Assembly: GCA_903882665.1 (NCBI GenBank)
Contig: CAIRXW010000023.1
Coordinates: 207,596-271,595 of the forward strand
DNA from: an uncultured Chlorobiaceae bacterium
GTDB lineage: Bacteria > Bacteroidota > Chlorobiia > Chlorobiales > Chlorobiaceae
Reading direction: 5' to 3'
DNA: 64,000 nucleotides
A program made the translations under genes and the position numbers. Every line of letters starts with the position of its first letter. The first letter of the stretch is position 1. Below, one piece after another: positions 46,221-56,243 of this stretch. The notes under the pieces were generated by a model. The model was not told the origin of the DNA. It worked only from the letters and a program-made list of their open reading frames with translations, and searched no databases.

Positions 46221-48092
46221 TCAGCCCTCGGAAGAGTAATTTTCCGGTGCCAGTGACCAGTGTGCCGGAGACATCCAGAGCGTTGAGAGCATGAGCTCAC
46301 GGATATGGGGAAACTCTTTGGGAAGCCTGTCGTAAATCATCTCAAAAAGCGCCTCATGTGAAAGCAGCTCTTTTTTCCACGCTTCACGATCGACCGACAT
46401 CAGTTTGATGAACTTCTCTTCCGTCATCTCCTCCAGACCTGTCCAGTCGATCATATCATACTTCGGCATCCAGCCAAGCGGACTTTCAACAGCACCGGCA
46501 TTGCCCTGAACACGATCAACAATCCACTTCAGCACCCTCATGTTTTCGCCAAAACCTGGCCAGAGGAACTTGCCGTTCTCGTCCTTGCGGAACCAGTTGA
46601 CACCAAAAATTCTTGGCAATTCAGGTAGTGTACGGCCGACATGGAGCCAATGGTTGAAATAATCGCCCATGTGATAACCGCAGAACGGAATCATGGCAAA
46701 AGGATCGCGGCGAACTTCTCCGACCTTACCTGCTGCCGCAGCGGTCTTTTCAGAACCCATTGTGGCTGCAAGGTAAACTCCGGAATTCCAGTTTGCTGAC
46801 TGGTAGACCAGCGGAACCGTATCGCCACGGCGACCACCAAAAATAAACGCGCTGATCGGCACACCTTTCGGATCTTCCCAGTCGGCATCAAGCGAAGGGC
46901 ACTGACTTGCCGGAGAGGTAAAACGGGCATTGGGATGTGAAGAGAGTCTGCCGCAATCAGGCGTCCAGGAGTGACCCTGCCAGTCGATCAGTTGATCGGG
47001 AGCAACGTCCGTCATCCCTTCCCACCAGACATCACCGTCAGGCGTCATGGCGACGTTGGTAAAAATACAGTTTCTGGCAAGGGTTGCCATGGCATTCGGA
47101 TTTGATTTTTCCGACGTACCGGGAGCTACACCGAAAAAGCCATATTCCGGGTTGATTGCACGAAGACGACCATCTTCACCGGGCTTGATCCAGGCGATAT
47201 CATCACCAATGGTGGTAATCTTCCAGCCATCAAAAGATTGAGGCGGAATGAGCATGGCAAAATTGGTCTTACCGCAGGCACTCGGGAATGCTCCGCCAAT
47301 GTAGGTTTTTTTTCCATCCGGAGACTCAACGCCAAGAATGAGCATGTGCTCGGCCAGCCACCCTTCATCCCGTGCCATTGAAGAGGCGATACGCAAGGCA
47401 AAGCATTTTTTGCCAAGCAGGGCGTTGCCGCCATAACCGCTTCCAAAAGAGACAATTGAGCGCTCTTCAGGATAATGAACAATGTATTTCGTGTCATTGC
47501 ACGGCCAGGCAACATCAAGCTCTCCGGGCTGAAGAGGCGCACCGACAGAGTGAAGACAAGGAACAAATTCGCTGGTTTCGCCAAGCAGCTCCATAACCTT
47601 GACTCCCATCCTCGTCATGATACGCATGTTTGTTACAACATAGGGCGAATCTGAAATTTCGACACCGATGTGGGCAATAGGTGATCCAAGCGGCCCCATG
47701 CTGAACGGAATGACGTACATGGTACGACCAGTCATACAATCCCTGAAAAGCCTTTTCAGAGTCTCTTTCATCTCCCTGGGAGCAACCCAGTTGTTGGTCG
47801 GGCCTGCATCCTGGCGTCGGATACTGCAGATGTATGTCCTGTCTTCAACCCTCGCAACATCGCTCGGGTCAGAACGGCAGAGATAGCTGTTCGGGCGCTT
47901 CTCTTCCGACAATTTAATAAAGGTACCGCTCCCTACCATCTGTTGGGCGAGGGTGTCGTACTCTTCCTGGGATCCATCACACCAGTGCACCGCACTCGGG
48001 CGACAAAGGTCAGCCGTTTCCTGTACCCACTGGATCAGCCTTGTGTTTTTCACATAGTCTGGAGGATTGATCTGCATGACAGTCATGGTCAT
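46221..48092 (-). CDS. pckG: Phosphoenolpyruvate carboxykinase (GTP)
   Basis: Interconverts oxaloacetate and PEP with GTP, linking the reductive TCA cycle to gluconeogenesis, about 620 aa. GTP-type features are [22 protein letters not shown], the P-loop [19 protein letters not shown] with the reactive cysteine, and [13 protein letters not shown]. The length matches the GTP class rather than the shorter ATP class. The start is ambiguous among four clustered Met codons (48098, 48092, 48086, 48077). The track start at 48131 lies in the upstream terminator and is rejected. A terminator just upstream implies its own promoter. Confidence 0.95.
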   Translation of the reverse strand: MTMTVMQINPPDYVKNTRLIQWVQETADLCRPSAVHWCDGSQEEYDTLAQQMVGSGTFIKLSEEKRPNSYLCRSDPSDVARVEDRTYICSIRRQDAGPTNNWVAPREMKETLKRLFRDCMTGRTMYVIPFSMGPLGSPIAHIGVEISDSPYVVTNMRIMTRMGVKVMELLGETSEFVPCLHSVGAPLQPGELDVAWPCNDTKYIVHYPEERSIVSFGSGYGGNALLGKKCFALRIASSMARDEGWLAEHMLILGVESPDGKKTYIGGAFPSACGKTNFAMLIPPQSFDGWKITTIGDDIAWIKPGEDGRLRAINPEYGFFGVAPGTSEKSNPNAMATLARNCIFTNVAMTPDGDVWWEGMTDVAPDQLIDWQGHSWTPDCGRLSSHPNARFTSPASQCPSLDADWEDPKGVPISAFIFGGRRGDTVPLVYQSANWNSGVYLAATMGSEKTAAAAGKVGEVRRDPFAMIPFCGYHMGDYFNHWLHVGRTLPELPRIFGVNWFRKDENGKFLWPGFGENMRVLKWIVDRVQGNAGAVESPLGWMPKYDMIDWTGLEEMTEEKFIKLMSVDREAWKKELLSHEALFEMIYDRLPKEFPHIRELMLSTLWMSPAHWSLAPENYSSEG

Positions 48093-48110
48093 TCTCATAT
48101 AGCTAATGGT

Positions 48111-48150
48111 TATAAAAAAAAACGTCCGCAATCATCACTGACTGCGAACG
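48111..48150 (-). terminator. Terminator of the TlpA-like gene
   Basis: On the minus strand CGTTCGCA and TGCGGACG pair (8 bp, one G-U) around a 12-nt loop and are followed by a run of Ts. It separates the thioredoxin-like gene from pckG. Confidence 0.8.
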
Positions 48151-48225
48151 TGTCGAGAAAAGAAATTGATTGCCCGGATTCAGTGGCCACCGGATCTGAA
48201 AACCATCGATCATGGGATGAAGACT

Positions 48226-48771
48226 TTATTGAGGGGTTCCCGGTTTTCTGAGAGTCTCAACAATTATTTTTTCAAAGTCCGTCTTGCTTCTGCTCCCCGT
48301 AATAATCAAAGTAATACGGCCTGAAGAGTTAACGACAAAAGAGGTCGGAATGCCCGTAAGACCACCCGAAACATATTGGCTGAAGGCAGAGACGATTTTG
48401 TCGTCAGCCATGATAACCGGATAGCTTATATGATTTTTGGCGATAAAAGCACGTATGGCAGGCACCTTTTCATTGACGGCTACACCAATAAAGGTAAAGC
48501 CCTTGCGTTCGTATTTTTTCTGGAGGGAGACCATATCAGGAATCTCGGCACGGCAGGGAGGGCACCATGATGCAAAAAAATTCACGATATAGACTTTTCC
48601 TGCAAGTTGAGTTGATGCCAGGACTTTTCCGTCAAGGGAGCGCGCAGCAAAAGAGGGGGCCAACGGCAAAGCTTCTGCTGGCGAAGCCGCAAAAAGCACT
48701 CTCGCAAAACCGCAGAACAAAAGAACACAGAGTATCCAAACCTTCCCCCCGTGACTGAACATCCTTTTCAT
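48226..48771 (-). CDS. TlpA/ResA-like thioredoxin
   Basis: Periplasmic thiol-disulfide protein of 181 aa. The N-terminal signal sequence or anchor is VWILCVLLFCGFARVLFAAS. The thioredoxin fold carries FFASWCPPCRAEIPDM; WCPPC is the TlpA/ResA active site, usually reducing and often involved in cytochrome c maturation. GIPTSFVVNSSGRI is the conserved cis-Pro region. No cytochrome biogenesis genes are adjacent. It ends in its own terminator before pckG. Confidence 0.92.
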   Translation of the reverse strand: MKRMFSHGGKVWILCVLLFCGFARVLFAASPAEALPLAPSFAARSLDGKVLASTQLAGKVYIVNFFASWCPPCRAEIPDMVSLQKKYERKGFTFIGVAVNEKVPAIRAFIAKNHISYPVIMADDKIVSAFSQYVSGGLTGIPTSFVVNSSGRITLIITGSRSKTDFEKIIVETLRKPGTPQ

Positions 48772-48921
48772 ACCGATCCAGTTAAAATGAAATTTGAACC
48801 CACCTTTTTCGGAATATACAATTCTTCTTTTTTTTGACTGCTATAAATCATGCGTTATTTAGTCTTTGTGATTCTCTGTCAAAAAAATTATATTTAAACT
48901 TGAGTATTTCGCCCTGCTTAA

Positions 48922-48994
48922 GCCACCTTAGCTCAGTTGGTAGAGCAACTGTTTCGTAAATAGTAGGTCGTGGGTTCGACTCCCTCAGGTGGCT
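48922..48994 (+). tRNA. tRNA-Thr (CGT)
   Basis: A 73-nt cloverleaf. Acceptor arms GCCACCT and AGGTGGC pair fully, the D arm has AGCTCAGTTGGTAGAGC, the anticodon arm ACTGTTTCGTAAATAGT has anticodon CGT, and the T arm has GTGGGTTCGACTCCCTC. The discriminator base is T and the 3' CCA is not encoded. It lies upstream of atpD. Confidence 0.95.
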
Positions 48995-49098
48995 CATGCC
49001 CGGAACGGTCAGAATGGCGAAAAAATAATAGGTAAAGCATCATTTCTGGTAAAAAAGGCACAAAAGCCCGGAAGCTCGAACGTTTGATTACACCATAA

Positions 49099-50508
<1,410 letters not shown>

Positions 50509-50523
50509 ACAGAAGCAATCATC

Positions 50524-50790
50524 ATGGCGAATTCCGATAAAGGCTTTCAGATAGAGATCGTCACTCCCCAGAAACTCCATTTTTCCGGGGAGGTCGTCAG
50601 TATCACTGCTCCGGGTGATCTGGGGCAGTTTCAGATCCTGAAAAACCATGCTCCACTGCTCTCCTCGCTGACAAAAGGCAAGGTCAAGCTTGCCTTGGCG
50701 GATCGCAGTGAGCAAACGTTTTCTATCCTTGACGGTTTTTTTGAAGTCAGCGGCAACAAGGCAATTCTGCTGACCGAAACCATTTCCTGA
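50524..50790 (+). CDS. atpC: F1 ATP synthase subunit epsilon
   Basis: Central-stalk regulatory subunit, 88 aa. [49 protein letters not shown] is the beta-sandwich domain. The protein stops after it, so the C-terminal inhibitory helical hairpin of the roughly 135-aa epsilon of E. coli is missing; short forms are known in related bacteria. It lies 15 nt after atpD and is followed by a strong terminator. Confidence 0.95.
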   Translation: MANSDKGFQIEIVTPQKLHFSGEVVSITAPGDLGQFQILKNHAPLLSSLTKGKVKLALADRSEQTFSILDGFFEVSGNKAILLTETIS

Positions 50791-50812
50791 TTTCAGGCCA
50801 ATGAATACAGAG

Positions 50813-50844
50813 CATCAGCATCCGTGAAGATGCTGATGTTTTTT
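50813..50844 (+). terminator. Rho-independent terminator of atpDC
   Basis: CATCAGCATC-CGTGAA-GATGCTGATG is a perfect 10-bp stem followed by TTTTTT. It ends 5 nt before the ATG of the LD-carboxypeptidase gene. Confidence 0.92.
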
Positions 50845-50849
50845 GTGTT

Positions 50850-51797
50850 ATGAAAACCCTTACTCCAAAAGCCCTGCGCAAGGGAGATACGATCGGCCTC
50901 ATCTCCCCCTCTTCACATTGCGCCTATCCTGATAAAATCGGGCAGGCAATAGGCTATCTCGAAAATAACGGCTACCGGGTCAAGCCCTCCCGCCACCTCA
51001 ACTGTATTGATACCAACCCGGCAATTGCTGATCAACAGAAACTGCACGATCTTCATGAGATGTTCCTTGATCCCGCAATAAAGGCAATTATCTGCCTGAG
51101 GGGAGGAGCTGGTGCTTCACGATTATTAAAAAAAATAAATTACGACCTCATAGCCGCCAATCCGAAAATTGTTGTCGGTTATTCAGACATTACCGCGCTC
51201 TCGCTTGCCCTGTTTGCAAAAACCGGACTGATCAGCTTTTCCGGCCCGATGCTTGCGACAGAACTGTACAAACCAACACCCTATACAGAAGAGCATTTCT
51301 GGGGAATGTTGACCTCTCCCGCTTATGCGCGTTCACTTCAGAACCACCCTGACCACCCCATAACCTGCATCAGACCGGGGAGCGCTGAAGGGGTAGTTGT
51401 CGGCGGCAACCTATCCGTACTCTCTTCGATGATTGGAACGCCCTACCTTCCAGCATTGAACGATTCTCTGCTTTTTCTGGAAGACATCAACGAACCGGCA
51501 TACCGCATCGACCGAATGCTTTCACACCTCAACAATGCAGGTCTGCTGGCACAGTGCAAAGGGGTTCTTTTCGGCCAGTTCGGCAATGAAGCAGAGAATA
51601 CAAACGCGGAAAATTTCCGGCAGCAGCATATTTTTAACTATTACAGTGAAGAGACCCATAACGGACCGGTCATGAGAGGGCTCTCCTACGGCCATATCAG
51701 GAACCTGATGACCATTCCGATCGGGGCCCGCTGCAAAATGACGATCTCACCGACAGGCAATTTTTCATTCGGAGCCCTCAATCCGGTCATTGCATGA
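50850..51797 (+). CDS. LD-carboxypeptidase (muramoyltetrapeptide carboxypeptidase, S66)
   Basis: Serine peptidase that trims the terminal D-Ala from murein tetrapeptides in cell-wall recycling, 315 aa. LRKGDTIGLISPSSH is the family start, VVGYSDITAL holds the nucleophile Ser, GGNLSVLSSMIGTPYLP and LFLEDINEPAYRIDRML carry the catalytic Glu, and MRGLSYGHIRN the His. There is no signal peptide, so it is cytoplasmic. The ATG follows the atpC terminator almost directly and has no ribosome binding site, so expression needs readthrough or a leaderless transcript starting near the T-run. Confidence 0.93.
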   Translation: MKTLTPKALRKGDTIGLISPSSHCAYPDKIGQAIGYLENNGYRVKPSRHLNCIDTNPAIADQQKLHDLHEMFLDPAIKAIICLRGGAGASRLLKKINYDLIAANPKIVVGYSDITALSLALFAKTGLISFSGPMLATELYKPTPYTEEHFWGMLTSPAYARSLQNHPDHPITCIRPGSAEGVVVGGNLSVLSSMIGTPYLPALNDSLLFLEDINEPAYRIDRMLSHLNNAGLLAQCKGVLFGQFGNEAENTNAENFRQQHIFNYYSEETHNGPVMRGLSYGHIRNLMTIPIGARCKMTISPTGNFSFGALNPVIA

Positions 51798-51869
51798 GAA
51801 GCAACCCCTGTATAATATTCAGGTTACACAACCTGTTCCGGCTCTGATAACCTATCACATTGATACCTT

Positions 51870-52187
51870 ATGAACGCAACACTTGCATACAGGTGGAGGG
51901 CATCCATACCAACCCCTGTCACGAAACAGAGTGAACAAAGCACCGGGCCTGATCTGGATGACGCATGCCGTGTCGTCCTGTTCAATGACGAGGAACACAG
52001 CTTCGACGAAGTGATTGTGCAGATCATCAAAGCGGTACGCTGCAGTCGTCAGAAAGCTGAAAAGCATACCTGGGAAGTGCACACCCGTGGTCGCAGCATT
52101 GTGTATACCGGCCCGATTTTCCAGTGCCTCAAGGTAAGCTCCATTCTCGAAGAAATCGCTCTTAAAACCGAAATCCAAACCGGATAA
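51870..52187 (+). CDS. clpS: ATP-dependent Clp protease adaptor ClpS
   Basis: Adaptor that delivers N-degron substrates to ClpA/ClpC-ClpP, 105 aa. [50 protein letters not shown] covers the fold. [11 protein letters not shown] supplies the acidic substrate-binding residues. The N-terminal 30 residues are a flexible, slightly basic extension. It is a single gene between the LD-carboxypeptidase and a convergent hypothetical gene, with no Clp ATPase nearby. Confidence 0.93.
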   Translation: MNATLAYRWRASIPTPVTKQSEQSTGPDLDDACRVVLFNDEEHSFDEVIVQIIKAVRCSRQKAEKHTWEVHTRGRSIVYTGPIFQCLKVSSILEEIALKTEIQTG

Positions 52188-52244
52188 TATATTCTCCTTA
52201 TACAAAACATCGACAAGCTCTGCTATCGGTCACTGCAAGTAATT

Positions 52245-52730
52245 TTAATTCTTGCCAGGTTCGGAGAGAGCGAGCCACCGGGGCCAAACCTCCATCGGCC
52301 ATCCAGCAACTCGATACAGCCGGTACACAACCCCTATCCACTGCCGCAGTTCGACCATATTCATCTGTAACCGTGCCCGATCTCCCCCGGCATCAAGCGG
52401 AAAAATGATGGCTGCTCCCTCGGCAGGACAATACAAATTTACCTGTTCCGGCAACACCGAACGCGCAAGTTCGCAAATCCTTACTGGCTCTGAACGCCTT
52501 TGCTGCCACTCTGCATCGTGCTGCTGAACAGAGAGCATCAACCCCTTGTCAACCAGACTCGATTTCTGTGCCGAATGCTCAAGATGACCAACCAGTCTCG
52601 GTACCAAACGCCGACAAAGACGCTGGGTCAACCAAAAGACCGCAGAATTTTCACCATCCAAATCGGCCGACATGCGAATCCGGTCCTCAATCTCAATATA
52701 TTGCAATGTGACTTTTTTAAGTAACACCAT
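52245..52730 (-). CDS. Hypothetical protein
   Basis: Soluble protein of about 161 aa, not recognised. It is rich in Leu, Arg and Glu, with a segment LQYIEIEDRIRMSADLDGENSAVFWLTQRLCRRLVPRLVGHLE followed by a polar region and a Trp-rich C-terminus (EVWPRWLAL). No signal peptide or membrane segment is seen. The track start is TTG 52778; ATG 52730 with GAAGAG 7 nt upstream is preferred. It is convergent with clpS, and glyS starts divergently 205 nt away. It reads as a real, unremarkable cytoplasmic protein. Confidence 0.65.
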   Translation of the reverse strand: MVLLKKVTLQYIEIEDRIRMSADLDGENSAVFWLTQRLCRRLVPRLVGHLEHSAQKSSLVDKGLMLSVQQHDAEWQQRRSEPVRICELARSVLPEQVNLYCPAEGAAIIFPLDAGGDRARLQMNMVELRQWIGVVYRLYRVAGWPMEVWPRWLALSEPGKN

Positions 52731-52934
52731 AACGAACTCTTCTTTCCTGTTTTCAATTCTATTCGGCAATTCAGCCAATAACCCGTCAGCGTACTAGTTA
52801 AACTTACTCATTCCCGACCAAAAGCCCAAGCCCGCCCTCATACGGTGATGATCTTGCTTGCTTTCTTCTTTTGAATGTTTTATCCTGTTGAACGGAAGTA
52901 TCCGAAGATTTTGCCACCATATTTTGAACAAACG

Positions 52935-54410
52935 ATGAGTAATTCCGATCAAGCACGGGTGCTGAGTGCGAATCTGCCACCTGATAAAGTGATGCATAAA
53001 CTGGTTTCGCTGGCCAAACGTCGCGGATTTATTTTCCCTTCGTCGGAAATTTATGAGGGGCTCTCCTCCTGCTTTGATTACGGGCCACTCGGCAGTGAGA
53101 TGAAGCGCAATATCAAGGAACTCTGGTGGAACTCAATGACCCGCCGCCACCAGAATATTGTGGGCCTTGATGCATCGATCATGATGAACCCCCGTGTATG
53201 GGAAGCATCGGGCCATGTGGCAAGCTTCAACGATCCGATGATTGACGACCGTACCACCAAAAGACGCTACCGCGCTGACCACCTGATTGAGAACCATATC
53301 GAAAAACTGCGCCGCGACAACAAGGAAGAGGATCTCCAGAGGGTAAAGGGTGCTTACGAAGCTGTTTCGGGTGCAGAGGATTCTAACCGCGCACTGTACG
53401 ATATCATCATTGCAGAGGGAATCAAGGCGCAGGATACGGGCTCGGGTGACTGGACAGAGGTGCGCCAGTTCAACCTGATGTTCCAGTGCAATATGGGTGC
53501 CGTGGCCGACAAGTCAAGTATTGTCTACCTGCGACCTGAAACCGCGCAGGGGATTTTTGTGAATTTCCACAACGTTCGTGAGTCGTCGCGCATGAAAGTA
53601 CCGTTCGGTATTGCGCAGATCGGGAAGGCCTTCCGCAACGAGATTGTGAAGGGAAACTTCATCTTCCGCATGGTAGAGTTTGAACAGATGGAGATGCAGT
53701 ACTTCGTCAAACCCGGCACCCAGGCCGAGGCATTCGAGGCATGGCGGGAGGAGCGCTACGCCTGGTACTCCACGGCACTTGGCATCAGCAAAAAGAAACT
53801 CCACTGGTACAAACATGACAAGCTGGCTCACTACGCCGACCTTGCCTACGACATCAAGTTCGAGTTCCCCTTTGGAATTGAGGAAATCGAAGGAATTCAC
53901 TCCAGAACCGATTTTGACCTGAAACAACATCAGGAGTTTTCCGGCAAGAACATGGAGTATATCGACCAGCTCACCAATGAGCGCTACATTCCCTGCGTGG
54001 TTGAAACCTCCGCCGGATGCGACCGCCTCTTCCTTGCACTGCTTGCAGATGCCTACACGGAAGATACCGTAGACGGAGATGAACGTGTGCTCCTGAAGCT
54101 GTCGCCAAAAGTTGCGCCGGTAAAAGCAGCAATACTGCCTCTGATGAAAAAGGGTGGAATGGGTGAACGAGCCGCAGCGCTGCGAGACGAACTTTCAGCG
54201 GAATACCTTGTCCAGTATGATGATGCTGGCTCTATCGGCAAACGCTACCGTCGCCAGGACGAAATCGGCACACCCTTCTGTATCACGGTTGACCACCAGA
54301 CGCTGGAAGAAAACAGCGTGACGGTGCGCTACCGCGACACGGCAACACAAGAGAGGATCGATATTTCAAGGGTACGGGATTTTCTCGCATCAAAACTAAC
54401 CACGCTTTAA
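52935..54410 (+). CDS. glyS: Glycine--tRNA ligase (single-chain type)
   Basis: Class II aminoacyl-tRNA synthetase of about 491 aa, the alpha2 type found in some bacteria, archaea and eukaryotes. GFIFPSSEIYEGLSSCFDYGPLGSEMKRNIKELWW is the N-terminal signature. Motif 2 is FRNEIVKGNFIFRMVEFEQMEMQYF, and motif 3 is DRLFLALLADAY. The anticodon-binding domain begins at KVAPVKAAILPLM. The ATG at 52935 (MSNSDQ) is preferred over the track start at 52875. It lies 3 nt before bchP, suggesting co-transcription with photosynthesis genes. Confidence 0.95.
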   Translation: MSNSDQARVLSANLPPDKVMHKLVSLAKRRGFIFPSSEIYEGLSSCFDYGPLGSEMKRNIKELWWNSMTRRHQNIVGLDASIMMNPRVWEASGHVASFNDPMIDDRTTKRRYRADHLIENHIEKLRRDNKEEDLQRVKGAYEAVSGAEDSNRALYDIIIAEGIKAQDTGSGDWTEVRQFNLMFQCNMGAVADKSSIVYLRPETAQGIFVNFHNVRESSRMKVPFGIAQIGKAFRNEIVKGNFIFRMVEFEQMEMQYFVKPGTQAEAFEAWREERYAWYSTALGISKKKLHWYKHDKLAHYADLAYDIKFEFPFGIEEIEGIHSRTDFDLKQHQEFSGKNMEYIDQLTNERYIPCVVETSAGCDRLFLALLADAYTEDTVDGDERVLLKLSPKVAPVKAAILPLMKKGGMGERAAALRDELSAEYLVQYDDAGSIGKRYRRQDEIGTPFCITVDHQTLEENSVTVRYRDTATQERIDISRVRDFLASKLTTL

Positions 54411-54413
54411 GCC

Positions 54414-55556
54414 ATGCGTTATGATGTCGCAGTGATCGGTGGCGGCCCATCAGGAGCCGTTGCCGCAGCCTTACTGGCAAAAGCGGGAATATCAACCATT
54501 CTCATTGAACGAAACCTTAAGAATGTCAAACCTTGTGGAGGCGCAATTCCCCTCGGCCTTATCGAAGAGTTTAACATTCCTGACGAACTGATCGAAAAAA
54601 AGCTGTCGCGCATGAGAGCCCGCTCTCCAAAAGGGAGGTACATTGATATGAACATGCCGAACGGCTACGTCGGCATGGTGCGACGCGAAAAATTTGACCA
54701 CTATCTGCGTTCTGAAGCCGAGCGGGCAGGAGTGGTTATTGTCGAAGGACTGGTTAAATCAATCTCACACTCTGGCGAAGGCTTTGTCATCAATACGCTC
54801 AACGACAAGGTTGCACCACTGCGTGTCCGAAAAATTATCGGGGCAGACGGCGCAAACTCAATAACGGCCAATGAGCTGCACTTTCCGCCCAACGAGTTGA
54901 AGGTTATCGCCATGCAGCAGCGATTCAAATACACTCCAGCCATACAGAAATTCAGCGATATCGTAGAAATCTGGTTTGATGGCGAGGTCTCGCCCGACTT
55001 TTACGGCTGGATTTTTCCCAAGGCCGACCATCTGGCCATCGGTACCGGCACAGAAGACAATAACCACAACCTCAAAGCGCTCCAGAAACGCTTTGTTGAA
55101 AAGATAGGGATCACCGACCGCCCCTATCTTGACGAAGCTGCAAAAATCCCGATGAAACCCCGGAGATCATTTACCCAAACAAAGGCCATTCTTGTCGGAG
55201 ACGCTGCAGGACTGGTAACACCGGCAAACGGGGAGGGCATTTTCTTCGCCATGCGCTCCGGCAAGCTTGGTGCACAGGCCATGATTGAGCATATAAGAAA
55301 CAAGGCTCCACTGCACAACTATGAAAAAGAGTTCCGCAAGCTCTACGCCCCGATCTTTTTGGGCCTTGAGGTTTTGCAGTCAGTATACTACCGCAACGAC
55401 CGGCTCAGGGAGAGTTTTGTGGCGATATGCGCTGACGATGATGTGCAGCGAATAACTTTCGACTCCTATCTCTATAAAAAAATGGTGCCAGCTCCCTTTT
55501 CAACCCAAATGAAAATCTTTTCCAAAAACATCTACCATCTGATCAAGGGCTGTTAA
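54414..55556 (+). CDS. bchP: Geranylgeranyl reductase (bacteriochlorophyll synthesis)
   Basis: FAD-dependent reductase that saturates the geranylgeranyl tail of (bacterio)chlorophyll to phytyl, 380 aa. [31 protein letters not shown] is the FAD-binding fold, [15 protein letters not shown] the conserved substrate-side loop, [12 protein letters not shown] the second FAD motif, and [30 protein letters not shown] the ribityl-binding GD motif. The KPCGGAI form and the length fit the ChlP/BchP group rather than archaeal lipid reductases. It is flanked by glyS (3 nt upstream) and an abutting ycf49-like gene. It supports the phototrophic assignment of the window. Confidence 0.93.
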   Translation: MRYDVAVIGGGPSGAVAAALLAKAGISTILIERNLKNVKPCGGAIPLGLIEEFNIPDELIEKKLSRMRARSPKGRYIDMNMPNGYVGMVRREKFDHYLRSEAERAGVVIVEGLVKSISHSGEGFVINTLNDKVAPLRVRKIIGADGANSITANELHFPPNELKVIAMQQRFKYTPAIQKFSDIVEIWFDGEVSPDFYGWIFPKADHLAIGTGTEDNNHNLKALQKRFVEKIGITDRPYLDEAAKIPMKPRRSFTQTKAILVGDAAGLVTPANGEGIFFAMRSGKLGAQAMIEHIRNKAPLHNYEKEFRKLYAPIFLGLEVLQSVYYRNDRLRESFVAICADDDVQRITFDSYLYKKMVPAPFSTQMKIFSKNIYHLIKGC

Positions 55557-56243
55557 ATGTTGCTCTCCTTCCCCAACTGGATCATCCATCTCTCATCAGC
55601 GATTGAGTGGGGAGTTGCGGCTGCGCTCCTCTTCCATTACGGCAAAATAACCGGACGACGCGATATCCGCCTTTTTGGACTTGCCATGCTGCCGCACTGG
55701 AGTGGCAGTTTTTTTGTGCTTGGGTATCATATCTCCGGCGATTCCATTCCGCTGCTGCTCGACATGTCGGAACTCATCAACCTCTTCGGCAGCACGTCGC
55801 TCCTCCTTGCAACCCTGAACCTGCTGAAATCGACGAAAAAAGCTCCCGCAGCAGGATATTCTGCCGCTCTTGCCGCCATCATGATTACCGGAAAGCCACA
55901 ATCCTGGCTCGGGGCAGATATCTTTGACGCCATTCTGCAACTCTCAAGCGTTGTCTATATTACCTTTCTTGTCCTGCTGCTGATAGTTTACCGTCGCGAC
56001 CGGACAATATTTTCCTCGCTTACGGTTGCTGGCTTCTGGTTTGTGCTGATCTTCATCTCGGTCACCATCTTCTGCATGTACCTCGCCACCGAAGTGCGGG
56101 GTTATCCTACGCTCTCACATGACGACATGCTGCACGGGGCCGCCGAAAGCCTGCTGAGTGTCAGCAATCTGATGATCGCCATCGGGGCTCACCGCAAAAT
56201 CAGGGAGTATGAACGAGAGCAGCCAAAAGGCGCTCAGGGATGA
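55557..56243 (+). CDS. Ycf49-like membrane protein, DUF2499-DUF3593 fusion
   Basis: Integral membrane protein of 228 aa with about six to seven hydrophobic segments. Residues 1-95 match DUF2499/Ycf49 (LSFPNWIIHLSSAIEWGVAAALLFHYGKITGRRDIRLFGLAMLPHWSGSF). Residues 120-220 resemble DUF3593 (FDAILQLSSVVYITFLVLLLIVYRR and the tail MLHGAAESLLSVSNLMIAIGAHRKIRE). In cyanobacteria and plastids the two are, to my knowledge, separate proteins of unknown function. The ATG abuts the bchP stop, so coupling is likely. A role in chlorophyll tail reduction or photosystem membranes is inference. The 3' end overlaps convergent ctpA by 10 nt. Confidence 0.82.
   Translation: MLLSFPNWIIHLSSAIEWGVAAALLFHYGKITGRRDIRLFGLAMLPHWSGSFFVLGYHISGDSIPLLLDMSELINLFGSTSLLLATLNLLKSTKKAPAAGYSAALAAIMITGKPQSWLGADIFDAILQLSSVVYITFLVLLLIVYRRDRTIFSSLTVAGFWFVLIFISVTIFCMYLATEVRGYPTLSHDDMLHGAAESLLSVSNLMIAIGAHRKIREYEREQPKGAQG

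Noticed and set aside
48131-48131. ORF-track start of pckG
   Set aside because: The first codons lie in the stem of the upstream terminator; internal Met codons are more credible.
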